From contig CABZSR010000010.1 in the NCBI GenBank assembly GCA_902528415.1, forward strand, positions 1 to 54,638: a stretch of 54,638 nt of DNA. Reading direction: 5' to 3'. The position numbers and the translations under genes are program-made. This DNA comes from an uncultured SAR116 cluster alpha proteobacterium (GTDB taxonomy: Bacteria > Pseudomonadota > Alphaproteobacteria > Puniceispirillales > Marisalimonadaceae). The notes beneath the pieces are model-generated. The model was not told the DNA's origin. It saw only the letters and a program-made list of their open reading frames with translations, and ran no database searches. Positions 35,362 to 42,986 of the stretch are shown here, piece after piece (within the stretch, counting starts at the first letter, position 1; the number at the start of each line of letters is the position of its first letter).

Positions 35362-35814
35362 TTATCTTTTAGTTCTTAGCATTTGATTAGATATCCAAGT
35401 CATAACAATTTCATTATTTTGATTAGTAACAGTATGTTTTAACCTAGCAGTGCCTCGTTTTGGATTTTTAGTTGATTTTTTTGCTTCCAGGACTTCTATT
35501 TTTGTTTTCAAATAGTCACCTGGATATACTGGTTTTGTCCATCTTAATTCGTCAATACCCCAAGCTCCCATACTTGTTCCGTCATAAACTCCCATTTCAA
35601 ATATTTGTGTAAAAGATTTACCTAAAGTCATGAAGCCACTTGAAGTAAGTTGACCAAATGGACCATTATTTGCTGCTTTTTCCTCTAAATGAAAAGATTG
35701 AGGATCGTATTTTGAAGCAAAATCAATTATTTCTTCTTTAGAAATGAAAGAGGGTTCAGACTCAAAGGTCAAACCGACTTCAAAATCTTCAAAATATTTT
35801 GGCTTTAACATCAT
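35362..35814 (-). CDS. MaoC-family (R)-hydratase/dehydratase
   Basis: A 150-residue hot-dog fold MaoC protein. It has YFEDFEVGLTFES at the start, IDFASKYDPQSFHLEEKAA (about 28-46) with the hydratase Asp and His, and SGFMTLG. It hydrates enoyl-CoA to (R)-3-hydroxyacyl-CoA or the reverse. It is the last gene of the long reverse operon, after the 3-hydroxyacyl-CoA SDR, and would supply that SDR with or take from it hydroxyacyl-CoA. Confidence 0.9.
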   Translation of the reverse strand: MMLKPKYFEDFEVGLTFESEPSFISKEEIIDFASKYDPQSFHLEEKAANNGPFGQLTSSGFMTLGKSFTQIFEMGVYDGTSMGAWGIDELRWTKPVYPGDYLKTKIEVLEAKKSTKNPKRGTARLKHTVTNQNNEIVMTWISNQMLRTKR

Positions 35815-35838
35815 TAATGAAATTTACTTAAAATGCTT

Positions 35839-36588
35839 TTATCTTGGAGCTAAACGAACTGACCCATCAAGTCTGATTGTTTCACCATTTAATAATACAT
35901 TAGTTAAAACACTTTCGACTAACATCGCATATTCTAGAGGTGTACCTAGACGTTTTGGGAAAACAGTAGTTGCGATTAAGCTTTTTTGTACTTCATCACT
36001 CATGCCTGACAACATAGCAGTGGCAAATAAACCAGGAGCAATTGTATTAACTCTTATACCATTTGAGGCCAACTCTCTTGCAATAGGTAAAGTCATTCCA
36101 ACAATACCACCTTTTGAAGCTGAGTAGGCTGCTTGTCCCACTTGTCCATCGTAAGCTGCAACTGAAGCTGTATTTATAACGACACCTTTTTCACCATCCT
36201 GGTCAGGTTGATTAGCCTGCATTTTGTCAGCGCACAACCTAAGCATATTAAAGCTACCAATTAAATTTACTTTGAGAACTTTTTCAAATAAACTTAAATC
36301 ATGAATCCCTCTACTGGATACAACTTTAGCACCAACAGCTATACCGGCACAATTAACTAAGCAATTAATGCCATTAAAATCTTCAATTGCTTTTTTCATT
36401 TCTTCTTCGTTTGAAACATCTCCAACGAAATATTTAGCATCTGTTTCTTTAGCTACTTTTTTTATACCGTCGGCGTTTAAGTCTATTAATAAAAGTTTTG
36501 CTCCTCTATCCTTTAAGTATCTTGCAGTGCCTTCTCCAAGACCACTTCCAGCACCAGTTATAACTGCTTTAACATTTTCAATTTTCAT
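35839..36588 (-). CDS. SDR 3-hydroxyacyl-CoA dehydrogenase (HSD17B10-like)
   Basis: A 249-residue SDR with TGAGSGLGEG (about 11-20), NCAGIAVG, NTASVAAYDGQVGQAAYSASKGG with catalytic Ser, Tyr and Lys, and an LFATAM...FPKRLG substrate loop. It resembles type 2 3-hydroxyacyl-CoA dehydrogenase, NAD-dependent on short, branched or steroid acyl-CoA. A GGAGAA sits five bases before the ATG, just after the PaaK-like stop. It belongs with MaoC and the ligases in one beta-oxidation set. Confidence 0.9.
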   Translation of the reverse strand: MKIENVKAVITGAGSGLGEGTARYLKDRGAKLLLIDLNADGIKKVAKETDAKYFVGDVSNEEEMKKAIEDFNGINCLVNCAGIAVGAKVVSSRGIHDLSLFEKVLKVNLIGSFNMLRLCADKMQANQPDQDGEKGVVINTASVAAYDGQVGQAAYSASKGGIVGMTLPIARELASNGIRVNTIAPGLFATAMLSGMSDEVQKSLIATTVFPKRLGTPLEYAMLVESVLTNVLLNGETIRLDGSVRLAPR

Positions 36589-36590
36589 TT

Positions 36591-37835
36591 TTATTCTCCA
36601 AAATTACGAGTATCGTCTATCACTTTTCCATCATTAGGTAAACTATTTACGGGAACTATTTCTAAAGTTCCTCTTAAATTTATTACATTTTTAATTTCAT
36701 CTGAAATTTTTTGTTTCATTGTTTCAATTTCTGAGCTGTTAATTATGTTGGACTCTACTTTAAGTAGTAGTTCGTCTTTATCATTAGACCTGCTTATTAT
36801 CATTCTAGCTTCATTATCAATTTTCAGATTTTCAAGAATTTTATTTACTTGAGATGGTTGTACAAACATACCTCTTACTTTTGTGGTTTGATCAGCTCTT
36901 CCCATCCAACCTTTAATTCTTTTATTAGTTCTACCAGTAATACTTTCACCGTCCATTATTGCCGATAGATCACCTGTAGCAAATCTAATAATTGGTAATT
37001 CATAATTATTAAGAACAGTTACAACAACTTCTCCTACCTCACCATCTTTTACAGGTTTTCCAGTACCGGGCTTAACTATTTCTAATATTACATCTTCATC
37101 AATTACCATTCCTTCATTTTCAGCAGCTTCATAAGCAACAAGGCCTAAATCTGCAGTTCCATAACATTGTCTTGCTTGAATCTTACGGTCTTTGAAATTT
37201 TGTGCCACAGCTGGAAATAATGGTCCACCAGTTACCATTGCTTTTGTAAGTTTTGAAAGTGATATTTTTTTTTCATCAGCCTTTTCTAAAATTATTTTTA
37301 GAAAGTCTGGTACACCGACATAAGCTGAAGTTCCGATATCGTGCATAACTTCTAGTTGCATATCTGTATTCTCTCCACCAGCTGGAATGACTGTACATTT
37401 TAAAATTTTTGCAGCTTCTTCAAACATCGCTCCTGCTGGAGTGAAATGGTAAGAAAAACAATTTTGAACTATATCACCATATCTAAAGTCAGCTGCATGT
37501 AATGCCCTGGCAAATCTCCACCAATTTTGTGAATGGCCATCCAAATCATATATTGGCCCAGGAGATCGGTAGATATGGGCAAAATCTTTAATTTCACTCA
37601 CATTTAATTCAGCAAAAGGGGGTTGCTTAGATTGTTTGTCAATTAAATCCGATTTTCTTAATAAAGGAATTTGACTAAGATCATCTAGATCTTCGATTTC
37701 AACTTTAAATCTCAGTAATTGATTTTTATTTTGTTTAGCTTTTTCAATTAATTTATTTAATTTTTTTAAATGATCTGAAATTCTTTCATCTTTAGAACGT
37801 ACTTCTAAATCATCAAAAAATTTATTTTTTATCAT
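36591..37835 (-). CDS. Phenylacetate-CoA ligase (PaaK)-like protein
   Basis: A 414-residue ANL ligase of the PaaK branch. It has LRKSDLIDKQ and FAELNVSEIKDFAHIYRSPG near the N-terminus where others have the AMP loop, then MVTGGPLFPA and QCYGTADLGLVAYE, and RTNKRIKGWMGRADQTTKVRGMFV late. It would activate an aryl or other carboxylate with ATP and CoA. Similar genes accompany Liv transporters in aromatic or alicyclic acid clusters. The usual SSGTTGxP loop is atypical (YRSPGPIYD), so activity needs testing. Confidence 0.85.
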   Translation of the reverse strand: MIKNKFFDDLEVRSKDERISDHLKKLNKLIEKAKQNKNQLLRFKVEIEDLDDLSQIPLLRKSDLIDKQSKQPPFAELNVSEIKDFAHIYRSPGPIYDLDGHSQNWWRFARALHAADFRYGDIVQNCFSYHFTPAGAMFEEAAKILKCTVIPAGGENTDMQLEVMHDIGTSAYVGVPDFLKIILEKADEKKISLSKLTKAMVTGGPLFPAVAQNFKDRKIQARQCYGTADLGLVAYEAAENEGMVIDEDVILEIVKPGTGKPVKDGEVGEVVVTVLNNYELPIIRFATGDLSAIMDGESITGRTNKRIKGWMGRADQTTKVRGMFVQPSQVNKILENLKIDNEARMIISRSNDKDELLLKVESNIINSSEIETMKQKISDEIKNVINLRGTLEIVPVNSLPNDGKVIDDTRNFGE

Positions 37836-37841
37836 TTTTTC

Positions 37842-38681
37842 TTACAACCATCTTTTACGTCTTCGATACTGTTTAACATCTTTAAATGATTGTCGGCCTT
37901 CTCCAGAAATACCCAGATAAAATTCTTTTACGTCTTCATTATCTCTCATTGACTCTGCAGAACCTTCCATAACAACTCGACCATTTTCTAAAATATAGGC
38001 ATATTCTGCGTACTGAAGTGCTACATTAGTATTTTGTTCTGCTAATAAAATAGTTACACCTTCTCTTCTATTTATTTCAGCAACTATTTCAAATATTTGT
38101 TTGACAAGTTGAGGAGCAAGCCCCATCGAAGGTTCGTCTAGTAATATCATCGTTGGGTGAGCCATCAAAGCCCTTCCAATAGCTATCATTTGTTGTTCAC
38201 CGCCAGAAGTGTAGCCTGCCAAAGAAGTTCTTCTATCTCGAAGTCTAGGAAAGTAGTTATATACTCTTTCTAAGTCATCTTTAACTTCCTTATTGTTACT
38301 TCTAGTGTAAGCGCCGGTAAGTAAATTTTCTTCAACTGTTAAATGCTCAAAGCAATGTCTTCCTTCCATAACCTGAATGACGCCCCTTTTTACTAATTGG
38401 GCCGGATCAAGGTCATGTATATATTGATTACTAAATGTTACAGAACCTTTCGTAACTTCTCCTCTTTCTGAAGCTAACAAATTTGATATGGATTTAAGAG
38501 TTGTACTTTTGCCAGCACCATTACCGCCAAGTAAAGCTGTTATTCCTCCCTTTTTGACTTTTAAACTTACACCTTTCAAAACAAGAATAACGTGGCTGTA
38601 AACAACCTCTATATTATTAACTATTAAAATATCTTCTATAGTACTAGGCTCTTTATTTTTAGTTACTTTAATATCATCCAT
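37842..38681 (-). CDS. livF: Liv-type ABC transporter ATPase (LivF-like)
   Basis: A 279-residue ABC ATPase of the LivF type. Walker A LLGGNGAGKST (about 50-60), signature SGGEQQMIAIGRAL, Walker B MILLDEPSMGLAP and switch His region ILLAEQN. It powers the importer with LivG. It is downstream of the binding-protein gene, from which it is separated by a stem-loop that may lower its expression. The last 20 residues are a Lys/Arg tail (KQYRRRKRW). Confidence 0.93.
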   Translation of the reverse strand: MDDIKVTKNKEPSTIEDILIVNNIEVVYSHVILVLKGVSLKVKKGGITALLGGNGAGKSTTLKSISNLLASERGEVTKGSVTFSNQYIHDLDPAQLVKRGVIQVMEGRHCFEHLTVEENLLTGAYTRSNNKEVKDDLERVYNYFPRLRDRRTSLAGYTSGGEQQMIAIGRALMAHPTMILLDEPSMGLAPQLVKQIFEIVAEINRREGVTILLAEQNTNVALQYAEYAYILENGRVVMEGSAESMRDNEDVKEFYLGISGEGRQSFKDVKQYRRRKRWL

Positions 38682-38702
38682 CTCATTTTCCTATATCTAA
38701 AA

Positions 38703-38727
38703 GAGAGCCTAATACGATTAGGCTCTC
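38703..38727 (-). terminator. Hairpin after the binding-protein gene
   Basis: GAGAGCCTAAT / ATTAGGCTCTC is a perfect 11-bp stem with a three-base loop, seven bases after the stop of the binding-protein gene on the reverse strand and followed there by TTTTAG. It is likely a partial terminator or 3' stabiliser that raises binding protein over the downstream livF and ligase genes. Confidence 0.75.
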
Positions 38728-38734
38728 AATTATT

Positions 38735-40030
38735 TTAGTTACAACGCTCAGCAATTTTTTGCTCAGCTGCATATTTAGAAGAGTCTTCCGCTATTAACTT
38801 TTGAACTACGTCAGAGTCACCATACATATACTCAGTAATCATATTCCACTTTTTAGCTTTAGCATCCCACTGCTGAACTGCAGCAAGTCCACTACCACCA
38901 TGGTTTTCGCAAGTGTTTTTAAATGGAGGAGCGAAGTCTTTGAAACCTAATTCTTCCATTCTCTTAGCACTTAAGTTGACTGCTTCCATACCATCTCTGT
39001 ACATAGCAGGTGTAATCTTTGATGTGCCATGAATTCTTTGTGCAACTACAGCAGCTTCAACTTGAACCATTGCTTGGAATAACCCTCTATTGTATAAGAC
39101 TGTTCCAAAGTGAGATCCGTCACCAGAAGCTTCTCCCTTATCATGAACATATTTCTTGATATCTTTATGTACTTGATAAGAATCTCCAGGAGCATTAAAA
39201 GTTAGAGATTTATAACCATGTGCACCTTGTCCAGCTGGTAAAACATCATTTTCAGAACCAGACCACCAAATTCCAATAAATTTATCCATTGGAAACTTGA
39301 TAGATGCAGCAGACTTAACAGCAACTTGGTTCATCACACCCCATCCCCACATAAGGACGTTATCAGGACGAGCTTTACGTATTTTTAACCAAGTAGCCTT
39401 TTGCTCTTGTCCAGGATGGTCAACAGGTAATAACATTAGCTTAAAGCCATGTTTTTTACTTAGAGTTTGTAGAGTTCTGATAGGCTCTTTACCATATGCA
39501 GAGTTATGGTAAACAAGTGCAATTTTCTTACCTTTAATATTACCGAAATTATTTTTCAGTATATGTCTTACAGCAATTGAAGCTCCATCCCAGTAAGTAA
39601 CAGGCGCGTTAAATATCCATTTAAAAACTTTACCATTAGCAGCAGATGTTCTTCCGTATCCTGTAGAATAAACAGTAACACCGTCAGCTGTTGCTTTAGG
39701 AATTAATTGGTATGTAATACCTGTAGACATTGGTTGGAAAACCATAGCGTCTTTTTTATTTTTTTCGTAACACTCTACGCCTACCTGGGTTTTATAACCA
39801 GTTTCACACTCAGGGTGAAAGATTTTCTCACCACCGATACCACCATCTCTGGCATTAATCATTTTGTAGTAGTCTACAAAACCATCAGCGTTTGGAATAC
39901 CATTAGGTGCGTAAGCTCCTGTTCTGTAAACCAACATTGGAAATTTTAGATCAGCAATTGCAATTTCTACATAACTAGAAATAGCAATAACAGAAGCTGT
40001 TATTCCAATCAAAAGTTGTTTTATTCTCAT
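38735..40030 (-). CDS. livK: Periplasmic substrate-binding protein, Liv-type
   Basis: A 431-residue LivJ/LivK-like receptor. It starts with a signal peptide: MRIKQ, a hydrophobic stretch to about residue 22 and a likely cleavage after AIA (around 26). The mature protein has MLVYRTGAYAPNG and RDGGIGG as in branched-chain amino acid or urea/aromatic acid receptors. The ATG has GGGAGG five bases upstream, the strongest ribosome site of the operon. It captures an unknown ligand; a carboxylate is inferred from the CoA ligases on both sides. Confidence 0.92.
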   Translation of the reverse strand: MRIKQLLIGITASVIAISSYVEIAIADLKFPMLVYRTGAYAPNGIPNADGFVDYYKMINARDGGIGGEKIFHPECETGYKTQVGVECYEKNKKDAMVFQPMSTGITYQLIPKATADGVTVYSTGYGRTSAANGKVFKWIFNAPVTYWDGASIAVRHILKNNFGNIKGKKIALVYHNSAYGKEPIRTLQTLSKKHGFKLMLLPVDHPGQEQKATWLKIRKARPDNVLMWGWGVMNQVAVKSAASIKFPMDKFIGIWWSGSENDVLPAGQGAHGYKSLTFNAPGDSYQVHKDIKKYVHDKGEASGDGSHFGTVLYNRGLFQAMVQVEAAVVAQRIHGTSKITPAMYRDGMEAVNLSAKRMEELGFKDFAPPFKNTCENHGGSGLAAVQQWDAKAKKWNMITEYMYGDSDVVQKLIAEDSSKYAAEQKIAERCN

Positions 40031-40035
40031 TAGAT

Positions 40036-40041
40036 CCTCCC
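40036..40041 (-). promoter_or_regulatory. Strong ribosome binding site of the binding-protein gene
   Basis: GGGAGG on the reverse strand, five bases before ATG 40028-40030. Other genes of the operon have weak or no visible Shine-Dalgarno sequences, so the receptor is probably made in excess. Confidence 0.75.
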
Positions 40042-40063
40042 TTAGAGAAAAAATTAATATAAT

Positions 40064-40084
40064 CTACTAAATAACATTTAGTAG
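40064..40084 (-). terminator. Hairpin over the livM stop codon
   Basis: CTACTAAAT / ATTTAGTAG, a perfect 9-bp stem with a three-base loop, covers the livM stop (40078-40080) and is followed on the reverse strand by ATTATATTAATTTTTT before the binding-protein ribosome site. It may end or stabilise the upstream transcript. Confidence 0.55.
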
Positions 40085-41157
40085 GGAAAAGGCCATCGTC
40101 TTAACTTTTCTTTTGCGATGGACCAAAGTCTTGCAAGGCCGTGAGGCTCTACAATTAGAAAAATAATCATTAACAATCCCCAGATTGTTATTTCAAAATG
40201 TTTAGCTGTAACTGCTGATAGGCCAACTAAGTCAACCATAATAAATTTTAAACCAATTGGGAGTGTAACAATAAATGCCGCACCTAAGAATGAACCTAAC
40301 ATAGACCCAAGTCCCCCAATAATTATCATAAATAATACTGGAAATGAAATTGTCATAATGTCAAATGACTCTGTTACTTCTATTGCTCCTAGAAAAACAG
40401 CAAAATACAATGCACCAGCCACACCAATATAAAAAGAACTTATTGCAAATGCAGATAATTTAGTTTTAAGCGGGGGGACCCCAATAATTTCTGCGGCAAT
40501 ATCCATGTCTCTTATGGCCATCCAAGATCTTCCCATTTTGCTTCTAATTAAGTTTTTTGCAGCAAACCCAAGTAAAACTACTAAAATAAGACAAAATAAG
40601 TATGTGGCATATGGAGGAGCGGTAGCCCCAGTAACTGGAATACCAAACATCAACCTTTCTGATACAGTTATTTGACCAGTATCAGAGTAATTATAAAACC
40701 ATGGAACTTTATTAAAAAGCCAAACTAGAAAAAATTGAGATGCGAGTGTAGCAACAGCTAAGTAAAAACCTTTTATCCGTAATGAAGGTAATCCGAAGAG
40801 AATTCCAACAGCGGCCGTTATAAGTCCTGAAATTAGGACAATGATCATTATATTTAGATCAGGAAAATAAGTCATTATTTTGTAGGTCGAAAAAGCTCCT
40901 ACTGCCATAAACCCACCAGTTCCTAGAGAAACTTGACCACAATATCCCGTCAAAATATTCAGACCTATTGCTGCAAGAGAAAAAATTAGGAACGGAACCA
41001 GAATAGCTTTTTCCCAATAACTATTAATAACAAACGGAATTATTAAAAAAGCAATGAACATTAAAGTACTAAAAGCAATTTTGTCCTGTATGAGAGGAAA
41101 TATGGCATGGTCTGATTTATATGTAGACTTATACTGACCAGTTTCTTTGTAAAGCAT
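40078..41157 (-). CDS. livM: Liv-type ABC transporter permease (LivM-like)
   Basis: A 359-residue permease with about nine to ten membrane segments after a 30-residue cytoplasmic start. Family marks are LNILTGYCGQVSLGTGGFMAVGAF (about 65-88) and IIIGGLGSMLGSFLGAAFI. The EAA-like loop is FAAKNLIRSKMGRSWMAIRDMDIAAE. It pairs with LivH to form the channel for branched-chain amino acids or related solutes. It begins five bases after livH. Confidence 0.92.
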   Translation of the reverse strand: MLYKETGQYKSTYKSDHAIFPLIQDKIAFSTLMFIAFLIIPFVINSYWEKAILVPFLIFSLAAIGLNILTGYCGQVSLGTGGFMAVGAFSTYKIMTYFPDLNIMIIVLISGLITAAVGILFGLPSLRIKGFYLAVATLASQFFLVWLFNKVPWFYNYSDTGQITVSERLMFGIPVTGATAPPYATYLFCLILVVLLGFAAKNLIRSKMGRSWMAIRDMDIAAEIIGVPPLKTKLSAFAISSFYIGVAGALYFAVFLGAIEVTESFDIMTISFPVLFMIIIGGLGSMLGSFLGAAFIVTLPIGLKFIMVDLVGLSAVTAKHFEITIWGLLMIIFLIVEPHGLARLWSIAKEKLRRWPFPY

Positions 41158-41162
41158 AGAAC

Positions 41163-42167
41163 TTAAACCCTCTCGATAATTTTATCGCCAAACAAACCTT
41201 GTGGACGAAATAATAAAAATACTAATGCCATAACATAGGCAAACCAATTTTCTAATGCTCCTGTTTCGAAATATCCACCAATATAAATTTCGGCTAGTTT
41301 TTCACCAACACCTATTAATAGTCCTCCAATAATTGCCCCTGGAATGGAAGTAAAACCACCTAATATAAGAACTGGTAAAGCTTTTAATGCAATAAGAGAT
41401 AGAGAAAATTGTACACCAGACTCTGTTCCCCACATAATACCAGCTACCATAGCAATGAAACCTGAAATTGCCCAAACAAGTATCCAAATTGTTCTAAGAG
41501 AAATACCAACTGATAAAGCAGCTTGATGGTCATCAGCCACTGCTCTTAAAGCTCTTCCAGTTTTGGTATATTGAGAAAAAAGAGCTAATGTAATAACCAA
41601 GATAACAGCAATTACAGTTGCCCAAACGTTCAGAACGTCAATATACATTCCATAATAATCACTACCTTCAGCAGCAAGTCCTATTGTAGCCTCTTCCAAC
41701 CATACTGACCCGCCACTTGGTATTCCAACATCTAAAACCTTCACATCGGAACCCCACATTAAATCTCCAACACCTTCTAAGGCAAAAGCCAAGCCAATTG
41801 TAGCCATAAACAAAATTATAGGATCCTGATTTACAAGATGCTTGAGAACGAGCCGTTCTATAATCCATGCTAGAGCAATCATTGTAATCATAGTCAAGAT
41901 GATAGCTAAAAAATTTGGCATTGATGCATACCAGTTATGATAATTTGTTCCAAAAAGCTCATTTATTAAATGAGCAAACGGAACTTGACCTGTTTGATAA
42001 CCAACAAGAGTAAGCGCAGCAAAAAGAGCAAAGACACCTTGAGCAAAATTAAAAACACCTGATGCTTTAAAAATCAAAACAAAACCGAGAGCAACTAATG
42101 AATACATTACCCCAGACATTAACCCGTTAAGTACAGTCTCAATAAAATTTAAAAATTCAACACTCAT
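41163..42167 (-). CDS. livH: Liv-type ABC transporter permease (LivH-like)
   Basis: A 334-residue permease with about eight to nine membrane segments. It begins LNGLMSGVMYSLVALGFVLIFKASGVFNFAQG, the standard LivH opening, and has TGRALRAVADDHQAALSVGI as the loop that docks the ATPase and LGGFTSIPGAIIGGLLIG near the end. It forms the inner-membrane pore with LivM. It is 12 bases downstream of livG; all five transporter parts are present. Confidence 0.93.
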   Translation of the reverse strand: MSVEFLNFIETVLNGLMSGVMYSLVALGFVLIFKASGVFNFAQGVFALFAALTLVGYQTGQVPFAHLINELFGTNYHNWYASMPNFLAIILTMITMIALAWIIERLVLKHLVNQDPIILFMATIGLAFALEGVGDLMWGSDVKVLDVGIPSGGSVWLEEATIGLAAEGSDYYGMYIDVLNVWATVIAVILVITLALFSQYTKTGRALRAVADDHQAALSVGISLRTIWILVWAISGFIAMVAGIMWGTESGVQFSLSLIALKALPVLILGGFTSIPGAIIGGLLIGVGEKLAEIYIGGYFETGALENWFAYVMALVFLLFRPQGLFGDKIIERV

Positions 42168-42179
42168 AAATCAAATTCC

Positions 42180-42986
42180 TTACTCATCGTCAGCTACTCC
42201 TAAATAGGCATCGATTACAGCCTTATTGCTTCTAATTTCATTAGGTAAACCAGATCCAATTTTTTTGCCATAGTCTAAGACTACAATTCTATCAGAGATA
42301 TCCATAACAACACCCATATCATGTTCAATTAAAACTATGGTTGTTTTCAATTCATTGTTGACTGTTAATACAAACCTACTCATATCCTGTTTTTCTTCGA
42401 CATTCATTCCAGCCATAGGTTCATCAAGTAAAAGTACTTCAGGCTCCATAGCCAATGCTCTCCCAAGCTCAACTCTTTTTTGTAAACCATATGGAAGTGA
42501 ACCAACAGGAGTACGCCTAATCGATTGTAAATCAAGGAAATCTATCACTCTTTCAACTTTTTCACGATGTTCTTCTTCTTCTTTTTCTGCTGGACCAAAA
42601 TAAAGCGCTTGCATTAAGAAATTTTGCTTTTGCTTTAATAATCTGCCAGTCATTAAATTGTCTAGTGTACTCATACCCTTAAAAAGAGCAATATTTTGGA
42701 AAGTCCTTGCAATACCGCTTTTGGCTGCAAATTCTGGTTCCATTTCACCTCTATCCGTACCTGCAAAATTTATAGTACCACTAGTAGGTTTATAGAAACC
42801 ATTTATAACATTTAACATTGAAGATTTACCAGCCCCATTTGGGCCGATAATTGCAAAAACTTCTCCTTTTTTAACTTCAAATGAAACATCCGTTAATGCT
42901 TTAACACCCCCAAAGGCTAGAAAAATATTTTTGAGTTCTATCGCTGTCTTACCATAAGGTATATTTTTTAAATCTTCTAAACTCAT
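42180..42986 (-). CDS. livG: Liv-type ABC transporter ATPase (LivG-like)
   Basis: A 268-residue ABC ATPase of the LivG type. Walker A IIGPNGAGKSSMLN (about 47-60), Q-loop ARTFQNIALF, signature LPYGLQKRVELGRALA, Walker B VLLLDEPMAGMN, and VLIEHDMGVVM with the switch His. The start ATG overlaps the TGA of the acyl-CoA ligase by four bases. A 15-residue acidic run (EKEEEEHREKVERV) lies in the helical subdomain. Confidence 0.94.
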   Translation of the reverse strand: MSLEDLKNIPYGKTAIELKNIFLAFGGVKALTDVSFEVKKGEVFAIIGPNGAGKSSMLNVINGFYKPTSGTINFAGTDRGEMEPEFAAKSGIARTFQNIALFKGMSTLDNLMTGRLLKQKQNFLMQALYFGPAEKEEEEHREKVERVIDFLDLQSIRRTPVGSLPYGLQKRVELGRALAMEPEVLLLDEPMAGMNVEEKQDMSRFVLTVNNELKTTIVLIEHDMGVVMDISDRIVVLDYGKKIGSGLPNEIRSNKAVIDAYLGVADDE

